A stretch of DNA of 64,000 nucleotides from Paraconexibacter sp040581415. Its GTDB lineage: Bacteria; Actinomycetota; Thermoleophilia; Solirubrobacterales; Solirubrobacteraceae. Every line of letters begins with the position of its first letter. Position 1 is the first letter of the stretch. This document shows positions 25,060 through 32,900 of the stretch, in pieces. Both the position numbers and the translations under genes were made by a program. The notes under the pieces were generated by a model that was not told where the DNA came from, did no database searches, and saw nothing but the letters and a program-made list of their open reading frames with translations. The stretch is from positions 3,472,001 through 3,536,000 of the forward strand of contig NZ_CP114014.1 of NCBI RefSeq assembly GCF_040581415.1. The letters are read 5' to 3'.

Positions 25060-25830
25060 CGCCGTCTCCGCGACCGCGGGCGCTGCGGGCGTCGTCGCGG
25101 TGCGCTCCGCCCCGCGCTCCTCCAGTCGCCGGCTGAGCCGCGAGAGCGTCAGGTTCACCGCGACGAACATCAGCCCGATGACGATCATCACGCTGAGGAT
25201 CGGAGCCTGCACGTCGCCGCCGCCGCTGAACGGGTTGCCCGCGGTGCCGGAGAGGATCCGCCCGGACCGGACGACCTCCTGGATGGCGATGATCGAGACG
25301 AGCGTCGTGTCCTTGTTCAGGGTGATGAGCTGCGACACGGTCGCCGGCACCATCCGGCGTAGCCCCTGGGGCAGCACGACCAGCCGCATCTGCTGGCCGT
25401 AGGTCATGCCCAGCGCGGCGGCCGCCTCCTGCTGCCCCTTGGCGAGCGACAGGATGCCAGCGCGGAAGACCTCGGCCAGGACCGCGGAGTTGTACAGGAC
25501 CAGGCCCGTGATGCCCGCCAGGATGAACTGCGAGCGCAGCGCGTCCGGCAGGAAGCCCGGCGCGTTGTCCTGCCAGCCCGACTTCAGCGACTCTGGCATC
25601 TGCAGCGCGAGGAACAGGATCATCAGGATCAGCGGCAGGTTGCGGAACACGTCCACCCACAGCTTCGCCGCCAGGCGGACCGGCGCGATCGTGGACAGCG
25701 ACATCAGCGCGAGCGGCAGCCCCACGGCCAGCGCCAGGACCATCGCGATCAGCGCGATCTCGAAGTTGATGAGGAACGCCTCCGCGAGGAAGCGCAGGTT
25801 GTTGTCGGTCCAGACCCACTCGAAGCTCAT
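25051..25830 (-). CDS. Polar amino acid ABC transporter permease (second)
   Basis: 259 residues, HisM/GluD-like. MSFEWVWTDNNLRFL is followed by about five membrane helices, with the EAA loop EAAAALGMTYGQQMRLVVLP and the KDTTLVSIIAIQEV segment typical of polar amino-acid permeases. The Ala/Thr-rich tail is probably cytoplasmic. Its ATG shares one base with the stop of the upstream permease gene (TGATG). Confidence 0.88.
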   Translation of the reverse strand: MSFEWVWTDNNLRFLAEAFLINFEIALIAMVLALAVGLPLALMSLSTIAPVRLAAKLWVDVFRNLPLILMILFLALQMPESLKSGWQDNAPGFLPDALRSQFILAGITGLVLYNSAVLAEVFRAGILSLAKGQQEAAAALGMTYGQQMRLVVLPQGLRRMVPATVSQLITLNKDTTLVSIIAIQEVVRSGRILSGTAGNPFSGGGDVQAPILSVMIVIGLMFVAVNLTLSRLSRRLEERGAERTATTPAAPAVAETAPA

Positions 25831-26483
25831 CAGCGACGCACCGCATAACGGGACTCGAGGGACCGGAAGATGATCGTCACCGTGATCGTCAGCAGCAGGT
25901 AGCCGACCGCGGCCCAGAGGAAGGACTCCTCGGTCTGGAACGTGTTCGAGTTGACGATCCGCGCTTCCTTGAGCAGGTCGGGCAGCGCGACGATCGACGC
26001 GCCGACGATCGCCGAGTTCTTGATCATCGCGATCGTGATCGACCCCAGCGGCCCGATCACGGTCCGGGCCGCCTGCGGCAGGACGATGCGCCGCATCACC
26101 TGCGGCTGCGTGAACCCGAGCGACAGGCCGGCCTCCGCCTGGCCGCGGGCCACCGCGAAGACCCCGGACCGCAGGACCTCCGCGACGTAGGCGCTCGTGT
26201 AGACGCCCAAGGCCGCGATGCCCGCCGTCCACGCGCCGATCTCCACGCCACTGCGGCGCAGCCCCGGGTAGGCGATGAACAGCAGGACGAGCAGCGGCGT
26301 GTCGCGGAAGATCTCCACGTACACGCCGCCCGCCCGGTTGACCCACTTATTAGGGGCGACCCGCAGCGCCGCGATCAGCGTCCCCAGGACGACGGCGACC
26401 AGGAAGCTCGCCGCCACCAGCCGCGTGGTCACCCACAGGCCGGAGAGGAACTGGTCCGAGTTGTCGGAGAACAGCTCGAACAC
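25830..26483 (-). CDS. Polar amino acid ABC transporter permease (first)
   Basis: 217 residues. The permease motif RDTPLLVLLFIAY lies near the first third, the EAA loop is EAGLSLGFTQPQVMRRIVLP, and the KNSAIVGASIVALPDL segment follows. It forms a hetero-pair with the next permease in a glutamate/glutamine-type importer. It lies 18 bases downstream of the binding-protein gene and is coupled to the second permease through TGATG. Confidence 0.88.
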   Translation of the reverse strand: MFELFSDNSDQFLSGLWVTTRLVAASFLVAVVLGTLIAALRVAPNKWVNRAGGVYVEIFRDTPLLVLLFIAYPGLRRSGVEIGAWTAGIAALGVYTSAYVAEVLRSGVFAVARGQAEAGLSLGFTQPQVMRRIVLPQAARTVIGPLGSITIAMIKNSAIVGASIVALPDLLKEARIVNSNTFQTEESFLWAAVGYLLLTITVTIIFRSLESRYAVRR

Positions 26484-26501
26484 GGGGCGGCGCCGGCCTC
26501 G

Positions 26502-27431
26502 CTATCCGGCCGCGGCCGCGAGGACGCTGTCGAGCGTCTCGGTCGGCGGCTCCTGCTTCTCACCGGTGTACTGGCCGAGCCACTTCTCGTACGCCGTCGC
26601 CCAGCGGCCGTCGGACTTGTACTTGTCCAGGACGCCGTTCAGGAACTCGGTGTACGCGGTGTCGCCCTTCTTCAGGCCGCCGCCGTACGGCTCCGTGGTC
26701 AGCGCCTCACCCTCGACGAGCTCGAGCGAGTCGTCCTGGATGATCATGCCGGTCAGGATCACGTCGTCGGTGGAGACCGCGTCGACCGCGCCGTTCTGGA
26801 TCAGCTCCAGGCACTCGGAGTACGTGTCGACGAGCTGCAGCTTGGCCTTCGGGGCCTGCTTCTTCAGCGTCTCCTCGTACGTGGAGCCGAGCGCCGTGCA
26901 GACCGTCTTGCCCGCCAGGCCGTCGACGCCGGTGATGCCGCCGCCCTTCTTCTGCAGGATCCGCCCCTTCGCGATGAAGTACGGGTTCGTGAACCCGATC
27001 TCCTTCACGCGCTCGGCGTTGATGGTCATCGTCGACAGGATCAGGTCCGCGGTGCCGTCCTTGATGAACGGGATGCGGTTGTCGGAGATCGCCTCGACGT
27101 AGGTCGGCTTGACGCCGAGCGCATCGGCGACCGCCTTGCCGAAGTCGATGTCGAAGCCTTCGATCTGGTCGTTGCGCGGGTTCTTGAAGCCGAACGGCGG
27201 GACGTCGTACTTGACGCCGATCTTGATCTCGCCGCGGGCCTGGATCTTGCCCATCGTCGTGGACGCGGGGAACTTCTCGGCGGCGCCGGCCGCGGGGGCG
27301 GCGGTGCTGGACGCCCCGGTCGAGGCGGCGCTCGTGGTCCCGCCGTCGTCGCCGTCGTCGCTGCCGCAGCCGGCCCCGGCAAGGGCGAGCACCGTGACCG
27401 TGCAAGCGGTCGTGAACCATCTGGACTTCAT
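26502..27431 (-). CDS. Amino acid ABC transporter substrate-binding lipoprotein
   Basis: 309 residues. A signal peptide ends at a lipobox-like AGAGC (Cys22), followed by an acidic linker (GSDDGDDGG). The periplasmic-binding fold shows IKIGVKYDVPPFGFKNP, GFDIDFGKAVADALG and YGGGLKKGD, matching glutamate/glutamine-type binding proteins. A TAGGAGG Shine-Dalgarno overlaps the end of the ATPase gene upstream. The ligand is probably an acidic or polar amino acid; the exact one is not determined. Confidence 0.88.
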   Translation of the reverse strand: MKSRWFTTACTVTVLALAGAGCGSDDGDDGGTTSAASTGASSTAAPAAGAAEKFPASTTMGKIQARGEIKIGVKYDVPPFGFKNPRNDQIEGFDIDFGKAVADALGVKPTYVEAISDNRIPFIKDGTADLILSTMTINAERVKEIGFTNPYFIAKGRILQKKGGGITGVDGLAGKTVCTALGSTYEETLKKQAPKAKLQLVDTYSECLELIQNGAVDAVSTDDVILTGMIIQDDSLELVEGEALTTEPYGGGLKKGDTAYTEFLNGVLDKYKSDGRWATAYEKWLGQYTGEKQEPPTETLDSVLAAAAG

Positions 27432-27445
27432 GTGGAGCAGGCCTC

Positions 27446-28234
27446 CTAGTGGTGGATGATCTTGTCGACGAACTCGCGGGCGCGCGCAGAGCGTGCCGCG
27501 GTGAAGAACTCCTCCGGCGGTCCCTCCTCCACGATCTCGCCGCCGTCGAGGAAGACGATGCGGTCGCAGACCTCGCGGGCGAAGCCCATCTCGTGCGTGA
27601 CGACGACCATCGTCATGCCGGAGTTCGCGAGGTCGCGCATCACGTCGAGGACCTCGCGGATCATCTCGGGGTCGAGCGCCGACGTCGGCTCGTCGAACAG
27701 CATCAGCTGCGGGTCCATCGCGAGCGCCCGCGCGATCGCCACCCGCTGCTGCTGGCCCCCGGAGAGGTCGGCCGGGTAGGCCGACGCCTTCTCGGGGATC
27801 CCGACGCGCTCCAGCAGCTCCTTCGCGCGCTGCTTGGCCGCCTTCTCGTCGACGCCCTTGACCTTCATGGGCGCCAGCGTGATGTTGCGCTCGACGGTCA
27901 TGTGGGGGAAGAGGTTGAACTGCTGGAAGACCATCCCGATGTCGGCGCGGAGCGACGCGAGCTCCTTGCCGGTGACGTCGACGCGGCGGCCGCCGACGGT
28001 CAGCGACCCGCCGTCGATCGTCTCCAGGCCGTTGATGCAGCGGAGCATCGTGGACTTGCCGGACCCGGAGATGCCGGCGACCACGATCGCCTCCCCGGTC
28101 CCGATCGTCAGGTCGATGTCCCGCAGGACGACGTTGTCGCCGAACGCCTTCGTGACCCCGCGCAGCTCGATCAGCGGGGTGCGCTCCGGGTCGGTAAGAG
28201 ACTTCTTAAGCTCGATGCGCCGACCGTACAGCAC
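27446..28234 (-). CDS. Amino acid ABC transporter ATP-binding protein
   Basis: 262 residues, GlnQ/GluA-like. Walker A GISGSGKST (54-62), signature LSGGQQQRVAIARAL, Walker B LMLFDEPTSALDP and switch His in VVTHEMGFA. The start is a GTG at 28234; the first 20 residues (LYGRRIELKKSLTDPERTP) lie before the ATPase fold and may be overcalled, although no better start codon is apparent. It is the first gene of the ATPase/binding protein/permease/permease operon. Confidence 0.88.
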   Translation of the reverse strand: MLYGRRIELKKSLTDPERTPLIELRGVTKAFGDNVVLRDIDLTIGTGEAIVVAGISGSGKSTMLRCINGLETIDGGSLTVGGRRVDVTGKELASLRADIGMVFQQFNLFPHMTVERNITLAPMKVKGVDEKAAKQRAKELLERVGIPEKASAYPADLSGGQQQRVAIARALAMDPQLMLFDEPTSALDPEMIREVLDVMRDLANSGMTMVVVTHEMGFAREVCDRIVFLDGGEIVEEGPPEEFFTAARSARAREFVDKIIHH

Positions 28235-28261
28235 CGGCGCCCGACCGCGGGTCCAATCCGG

Positions 28262-30352
28262 TCACGTGGTGGCCGGCAGCGCGATCGAGACGGTGCCCAC
28301 GGTGACGCGACTCGGGGGACGGGCCCCGGGTGTCAGCCGCCACGCGACCGTGAAGGGCGTCGTCGCGCCCGGTGCGAGCACGATCCGCCGGCCGAGGCGG
28401 ACGGACTCGAACAGCGGCTCGGCCTCCTTCGGCTCCACGCGCGGCGAGTAGAGGCCGTGTGCGAAGCCGGACGCGAACGTCGCCACCCCGCGCACCTCGG
28501 CGCCCGTCTCGTCGTACATGCGTGCGGCCGCCGCACTCACGTCCAGCGGCGCCCCGGACGTGTTCCGCAGCTGCCCGGTGATCACCCGGTCCTGCGGCAG
28601 CTCCGCGGGCGCGAAGCCGCGCGGCGTATCGGCCCACGTCAGCGGCCCGCGCGCGCCCTGCGAGGGTGCGCTGATCGATAGCGGCGCCAGCGCCGCGGGG
28701 GCGCCGGCCCCGCTCGCAGCCCGTGCTGCAGCGGCCTTCGCGGCCGCACTGCCGGGCTTCGGCGGCGTCGTGAACCACGTGCAGCCCGGCGGGTCGGGGT
28801 TCGTCCTCGGATGCCAGCTGATGCACGGCAGGTCGGCCGCCAGCTTCAGCGTGTTGCCGACGGGGTTCAGCGACCCCCCGGAGGCGCATGTCGGCAGCGA
28901 CGGCGGATCGGACGTCACCCCCACTCCCGGTGCGGAGACGTTCCCCTCCCAGCAGTTGCGCAGCCCCTGCTCGTCCCAGAAGACGTCCAGGCCGTTGGGC
29001 ATGCGGGTGCCGTCCGGCGCCATCCCGAACGTGTTCGTCGTGAACTTGTTGCCGTGCGAGGTGTCCAGGAGCTTCGCGGGATCGGTCTCACCGCGGGCGA
29101 CCGACGGCACGCCGAACATCCGGACTGCGCTGCGCCACTGGTCGTAGATGTGGTTCTCGGCGAACGTGTTGTCGTTCACGCCGTAGAGCATGAACCCGAC
29201 GCCGACGACCACCTGGAAGACCGGGCAGACGACGTCCTTGCGGCGCTGCGCGAACGTCGTCGAGTTGCAGTAGGCCTCGTTGTCGTCCTCGAAGATGTTC
29301 CAGTTGTTCGAGTGGATCTCGTTGCGCGTCCACTTCGAGCAGTCCTGCGGCATCCCGGGATGGCCGGCGGCGAACGAGTCGTTGGCGATGCCCGCCGCGT
29401 TGCCGTGGAAGTCCGAGTCGTGGGTCCACGTCCCGTTGCCCGCGGTGCCCGACGCCCCCAGCGTGTTGCCGTAGGAGTTGACCCGCCGCACCTCGATGCC
29501 GAACCCACGGCAGTGCGCCTCCGGGCCGGATCCGGGATAGACGCCGGAGTCGCCGTTGCCGTAGGCCTCGATGTCCTCGTAGAGGCCGTGGTCGGAGGTG
29601 AACGTGAGGATGCCGTAGTGGTAGGTGTTGCGCGCGACGAGCTTCGACAGCCGGAAGCCGTTCGTCTCGACGACGTCGATCGCGTTGTAGGCGCCCTCCT
29701 CGACGGTGACGTTGCGCAGCTGGAAGCCGTCGGCACGGTCGGCCCGCAGCACGTCGGGCTTCTTGCGGTCGCCCTGGATGACGACGTCCCGAGCGCGGCG
29801 CCCGAGCCCCTCCATGACCAGGTTGCACTTCCGGTCGCAGGTGCGGTCCGCGTCGAGCGAGTCGCCGATGATGGCGATGAGGTTGCGGGCGTTCGGGCAG
29901 TCGTGCTGGTGCAGGAACGTCGGGACGCGCCCGTCCTCGGTGTGGTTGTCCCCCGAGTCCTCCCAGTACGTGGGGCCCTCGCACTTGGGGTCCTTGACCG
30001 CGATGGCGCGGCTGGGCTCCTCGCGGTAGACGCCGGGCATGATCAGGATCCGGTCGCCCGTCTTCGCGGCGTCGACCGCCTGCTGGATGTGCTCGAACCG
30101 GCAGCGCTTCAGCTGCTTGAGCAGGGCCGCACGCTGCTTGGTGCGCTTGGGTCCCTTCCCCGCCCAGCTGGTCCGCAGGCGCTTGGCGGAATCGGCTTTG
30201 CAGACGACCCGGGCGGTCCCCGTGGTCCGCAGGGCGGGGACCTCGCCGACCGACCGGCTCGGGTAGAGGGTCGCGCGCTCGGCGTGGCCGTCGGCGACGG
30301 CCGGCACGGTGAGCGCCACGAGGGCGGCGAGGGCGAGGGTCAGGCGGCGCAT
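28262..30352 (-). CDS. Secreted right-handed parallel beta-helix protein
   Basis: 696 residues. MRRLTLALAALVALTVPAVADG is a signal peptide. A Lys/Arg-rich segment (residues about 50-90) precedes IQQAVDAAKTGDRILIMPGVY, the usual entry to pectate-lyase-like beta-helices. Repeats rich in Asn and Gly (FQLRNVTVEEGAYNAIDV, YGILTFTSDHGLYEDIEAYG) continue to about residue 500. An Ala-rich linker leads to a C-terminal beta-sandwich of about 130 residues. Many Cys residues suggest disulfides. It may bind or cleave polysaccharide; no catalytic set is certain. It follows the amidohydrolase gene by 67 bases. Confidence 0.78.
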   Translation of the reverse strand: MRRLTLALAALVALTVPAVADGHAERATLYPSRSVGEVPALRTTGTARVVCKADSAKRLRTSWAGKGPKRTKQRAALLKQLKRCRFEHIQQAVDAAKTGDRILIMPGVYREEPSRAIAVKDPKCEGPTYWEDSGDNHTEDGRVPTFLHQHDCPNARNLIAIIGDSLDADRTCDRKCNLVMEGLGRRARDVVIQGDRKKPDVLRADRADGFQLRNVTVEEGAYNAIDVVETNGFRLSKLVARNTYHYGILTFTSDHGLYEDIEAYGNGDSGVYPGSGPEAHCRGFGIEVRRVNSYGNTLGASGTAGNGTWTHDSDFHGNAAGIANDSFAAGHPGMPQDCSKWTRNEIHSNNWNIFEDDNEAYCNSTTFAQRRKDVVCPVFQVVVGVGFMLYGVNDNTFAENHIYDQWRSAVRMFGVPSVARGETDPAKLLDTSHGNKFTTNTFGMAPDGTRMPNGLDVFWDEQGLRNCWEGNVSAPGVGVTSDPPSLPTCASGGSLNPVGNTLKLAADLPCISWHPRTNPDPPGCTWFTTPPKPGSAAAKAAAARAASGAGAPAALAPLSISAPSQGARGPLTWADTPRGFAPAELPQDRVITGQLRNTSGAPLDVSAAAARMYDETGAEVRGVATFASGFAHGLYSPRVEPKEAEPLFESVRLGRRIVLAPGATTPFTVAWRLTPGARPPSRVTVGTVSIALPATT

Positions 30353-30419
30353 GGGGCGATCTCGTTCAGCGGGTGGGTGGTCCGCGCGGGCGACGCCGGC
30401 GCGGGAGAGGTCAGGTCGG

Positions 30420-32804
30420 TCACGGCCGCAGCCCGGCGTGACGAAGGTAGCCGCGGAGCGCGGCGGGGGACGACGCCACGCCCTTGTCGGCGACGCCGGC
30501 GAAGCGGACACGTCCGGTGCGGACGCCGTAGACGTATGTCCGCCCGCGTCCGGCCGGCTTGACGCGCAGGCCGGGGCCGAACGGGCGGGAGGCGCGGATG
30601 GCGCTGCCGCGGGAACCACGGCCGACGCCGGCGACGCGGTGGCGCGGGGCGGTCGAGACGAGCAGGCCGACGGTGCCGCCGGGGGTGATCACGGCGCGCA
30701 GGCGGCCGCCGGCCTTCCCCCTGACGCAGTAGGTGAACGTGCGACCCACCCGTCGCTGGGGCTGGCCGGCGCCGCGCAGCAGATCCTCGGCGGTGGCGCC
30801 GAACCGCAGCAGCCCGATGCCCGCACCGGTGAAGCGCAGCCGCGCCGCCCGGCAGCCCGGCACGCCGACGCCGACCGCCCGCTCCCACATCTGCAGGTAG
30901 GCCTCCGCGCCGCGCCCCATGTCAGCGACGATCTCCTCGCCGGCGATCCGGCGCAGGTCCTCGATCCAGTCGGGGTAGAGGCCGTAGTTCGCGACGCCGT
31001 CGACGTTGATGTCCCACGTCCGGCTGCCGGTGCTCGAGCGGTCGAAGGTGACCGCGCCGTCGAACGACCTGAACGGGTAGGTGACCGGGCTCCGGCCGCG
31101 GCGCGGGGCGCCCTGCACGGCGAACCCGTTCTGGTCGGCGCCGTAGCCGAAACCGAAGAACCGCTTCGGGTCGCGCAGCGGCTTGATGCGCTCCCAGTAC
31201 GCGACGAAGTCCTTGGCGTTCTTCGCGATCGGCGTCACCACGCCACCGGCCTTGTAGATCCGCGCGTAGGCGTCGCGTGTGCTCCAGGAGTGCGACGAGA
31301 TGACGCCGGAGTAGCCGGCACGCTCGATGATGTCGAGGACCTGGGTGCGGGACGCGACGTCGAGGTGGTCCGGGTCGATGATCATCCCCCGCTTGATCAT
31401 GCCCTTCACCAGGTGCTCGCCCTGGGGCGTGAGGCCGCGCCGGTTGCAGTGCGGCCCGGGCGGATAGAGCGGCGTCGTCGCGGACAGGCTGAGGCCGGAC
31501 GCCTGCAGGCTGCCGAGGACGTTCGCGATCGGCGTCGGCGCGGTGACCTGGGTGCGGTCGGCCTCCCCCGCCGGTCCGGTGCAGGTCTCGAGGTCCAGGA
31601 AGCGGCCCGTCTCCAGGAAGTTGGACGTGTTCGTGAGCAGCCCGAGCGCGCCCTCGTCGCCGGCCACGCCGCCGAAGCCGTTGTCGATCTTCCCGGTGAT
31701 CTCCAGGTCGCGGACGCCCAGCGCGTAGACGGCGTCGAGCTGGCGGTCGATGTCGTCGTTGTCGCACTGCGCGACGCCCTGCTGCACCCCGCAGTCGAGC
31801 AGCTGCGAGATCTCGATGCCGCGGACCACGGCGAGCTTCCCGGCATTGACCACCCGGCGCGCCTGGAACGGGCTGTCGACCAGGCGGAACCAGCCCTTGC
31901 CGGGGCCGCCCTCCTGCGCGTCGATGTACTCCTCGAGCTCCTTCAGGCGGCGGGCCTGCAGCCGGACCGCGTCCATCTCGTTGCACGAGTTCTTCTTCAG
32001 CGGCCAGATCGTGCAGAGCGTGTGGTTCTCGACGAACAGATTCACGTAGACCCGCAGGCCACCACGCCAGGCCCGCTCGAGCCACTTGTAGTACGAGCCC
32101 TCGTGCGCGAGCAGGTTGTACGCGGGCCAGTCACGGAACGTCGGCCACCCGACGGGGTCGTTGACCGGGCTGCCGCCGCCGAGCGCGGTCTCCAGGACGT
32201 TCGTCGTCAGGTCGCCGGCCGCGCCGTCCTCGCAGGCGGCGAGCGCGTAGGTGATCCCGTACGCGTGCCACGGCCGGCCGCAGTGGGCCTTGCCGCCCAG
32301 GAACTCGAAGCCCATCAGGTGCATGTGCGCGTCCAGGAGGCCGCGCGTCTCGCCGTACGGGGTCGGGCCGGACGCGGGTGTCCCGGTCGAGTCCGTGTCG
32401 GCCTCGGGGTAGACTGCGCAGCCCTCGGCAGGTGTGAAGGTCAGCCGGTCGGTGCCGCCGAGCGCGAGCCGCCGGCCGGCCTGGTTCTCGAGCGCGAAGC
32501 CGTCGGCGCCTGAGGTGACGTCGAAGTCCGCGGACGGGCCCGGCGTCGCCGCGGTGACCGGGACCCCGGCCGCGCTGACGGTCAGGAAGGTCCGCGCCGG
32601 CCCGTACAACAGGTACCGCCCCAGACCCGTGGCCTGCATGCGGAACGGACCACCCGGGGCCGCGGCCTGCCCGCCGCGCACGTCGTAGCACCCATGGACG
32701 AGGCTGTAGCGATCGGGGGCGGCCGCGCGCGCAGCGTCCACACCGCCGAGGCCCGTGAGCGCGGCGCAGAACAGCAGGACCGCAAGGCGCCGCGCGACAT
32801 GCAC
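30420..32804 (-). CDS. Secreted amidohydrolase-like metalloenzyme with N-terminal beta-trefoil-like region
   Basis: 794 residues from a GTG at 32804 (a TTG at 32813 is the alternative). A signal peptide ends near AARA. Residues 31-135 look like a beta-trefoil/fascin-like region (YLLYGPARTFLTV). A TIM-barrel amidohydrolase domain starts with DAHMH (Asp158, His160, His162). Later candidates for metal ligands are in DPDHLD and SSHSWST. The C-terminal 150 residues form a basic beta-rich domain. The substrate is unknown. It is probably co-transcribed with the beta-helix protein. Confidence 0.72.
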   Translation of the reverse strand: MHVARRLAVLLFCAALTGLGGVDAARAAAPDRYSLVHGCYDVRGGQAAAPGGPFRMQATGLGRYLLYGPARTFLTVSAAGVPVTAATPGPSADFDVTSGADGFALENQAGRRLALGGTDRLTFTPAEGCAVYPEADTDSTGTPASGPTPYGETRGLLDAHMHLMGFEFLGGKAHCGRPWHAYGITYALAACEDGAAGDLTTNVLETALGGGSPVNDPVGWPTFRDWPAYNLLAHEGSYYKWLERAWRGGLRVYVNLFVENHTLCTIWPLKKNSCNEMDAVRLQARRLKELEEYIDAQEGGPGKGWFRLVDSPFQARRVVNAGKLAVVRGIEISQLLDCGVQQGVAQCDNDDIDRQLDAVYALGVRDLEITGKIDNGFGGVAGDEGALGLLTNTSNFLETGRFLDLETCTGPAGEADRTQVTAPTPIANVLGSLQASGLSLSATTPLYPPGPHCNRRGLTPQGEHLVKGMIKRGMIIDPDHLDVASRTQVLDIIERAGYSGVISSHSWSTRDAYARIYKAGGVVTPIAKNAKDFVAYWERIKPLRDPKRFFGFGYGADQNGFAVQGAPRRGRSPVTYPFRSFDGAVTFDRSSTGSRTWDINVDGVANYGLYPDWIEDLRRIAGEEIVADMGRGAEAYLQMWERAVGVGVPGCRAARLRFTGAGIGLLRFGATAEDLLRGAGQPQRRVGRTFTYCVRGKAGGRLRAVITPGGTVGLLVSTAPRHRVAGVGRGSRGSAIRASRPFGPGLRVKPAGRGRTYVYGVRTGRVRFAGVADKGVASSPAALRGYLRHAGLRP

Positions 32805-32886
32805 GGGCGACAACCTAGTTGTGGAACGGCCGTACTACAAAGCGCCGGCGTCCACCGGGTGTGCCCATGCGCACCGCAGCCGGGCG

Positions 32887-32892
32887 TATCGT
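32887..32892 (+). promoter_or_regulatory. Candidate -10 element, leaderless arrangement
   Basis: TATCGT lies 8 bases before the GTG at 32901 and no Shine-Dalgarno is present. The 96-base gap to the divergent amidohydrolase gene must hold both promoters. Confidence 0.4.
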
Positions 32893-32900
32893 TCCCAGCC

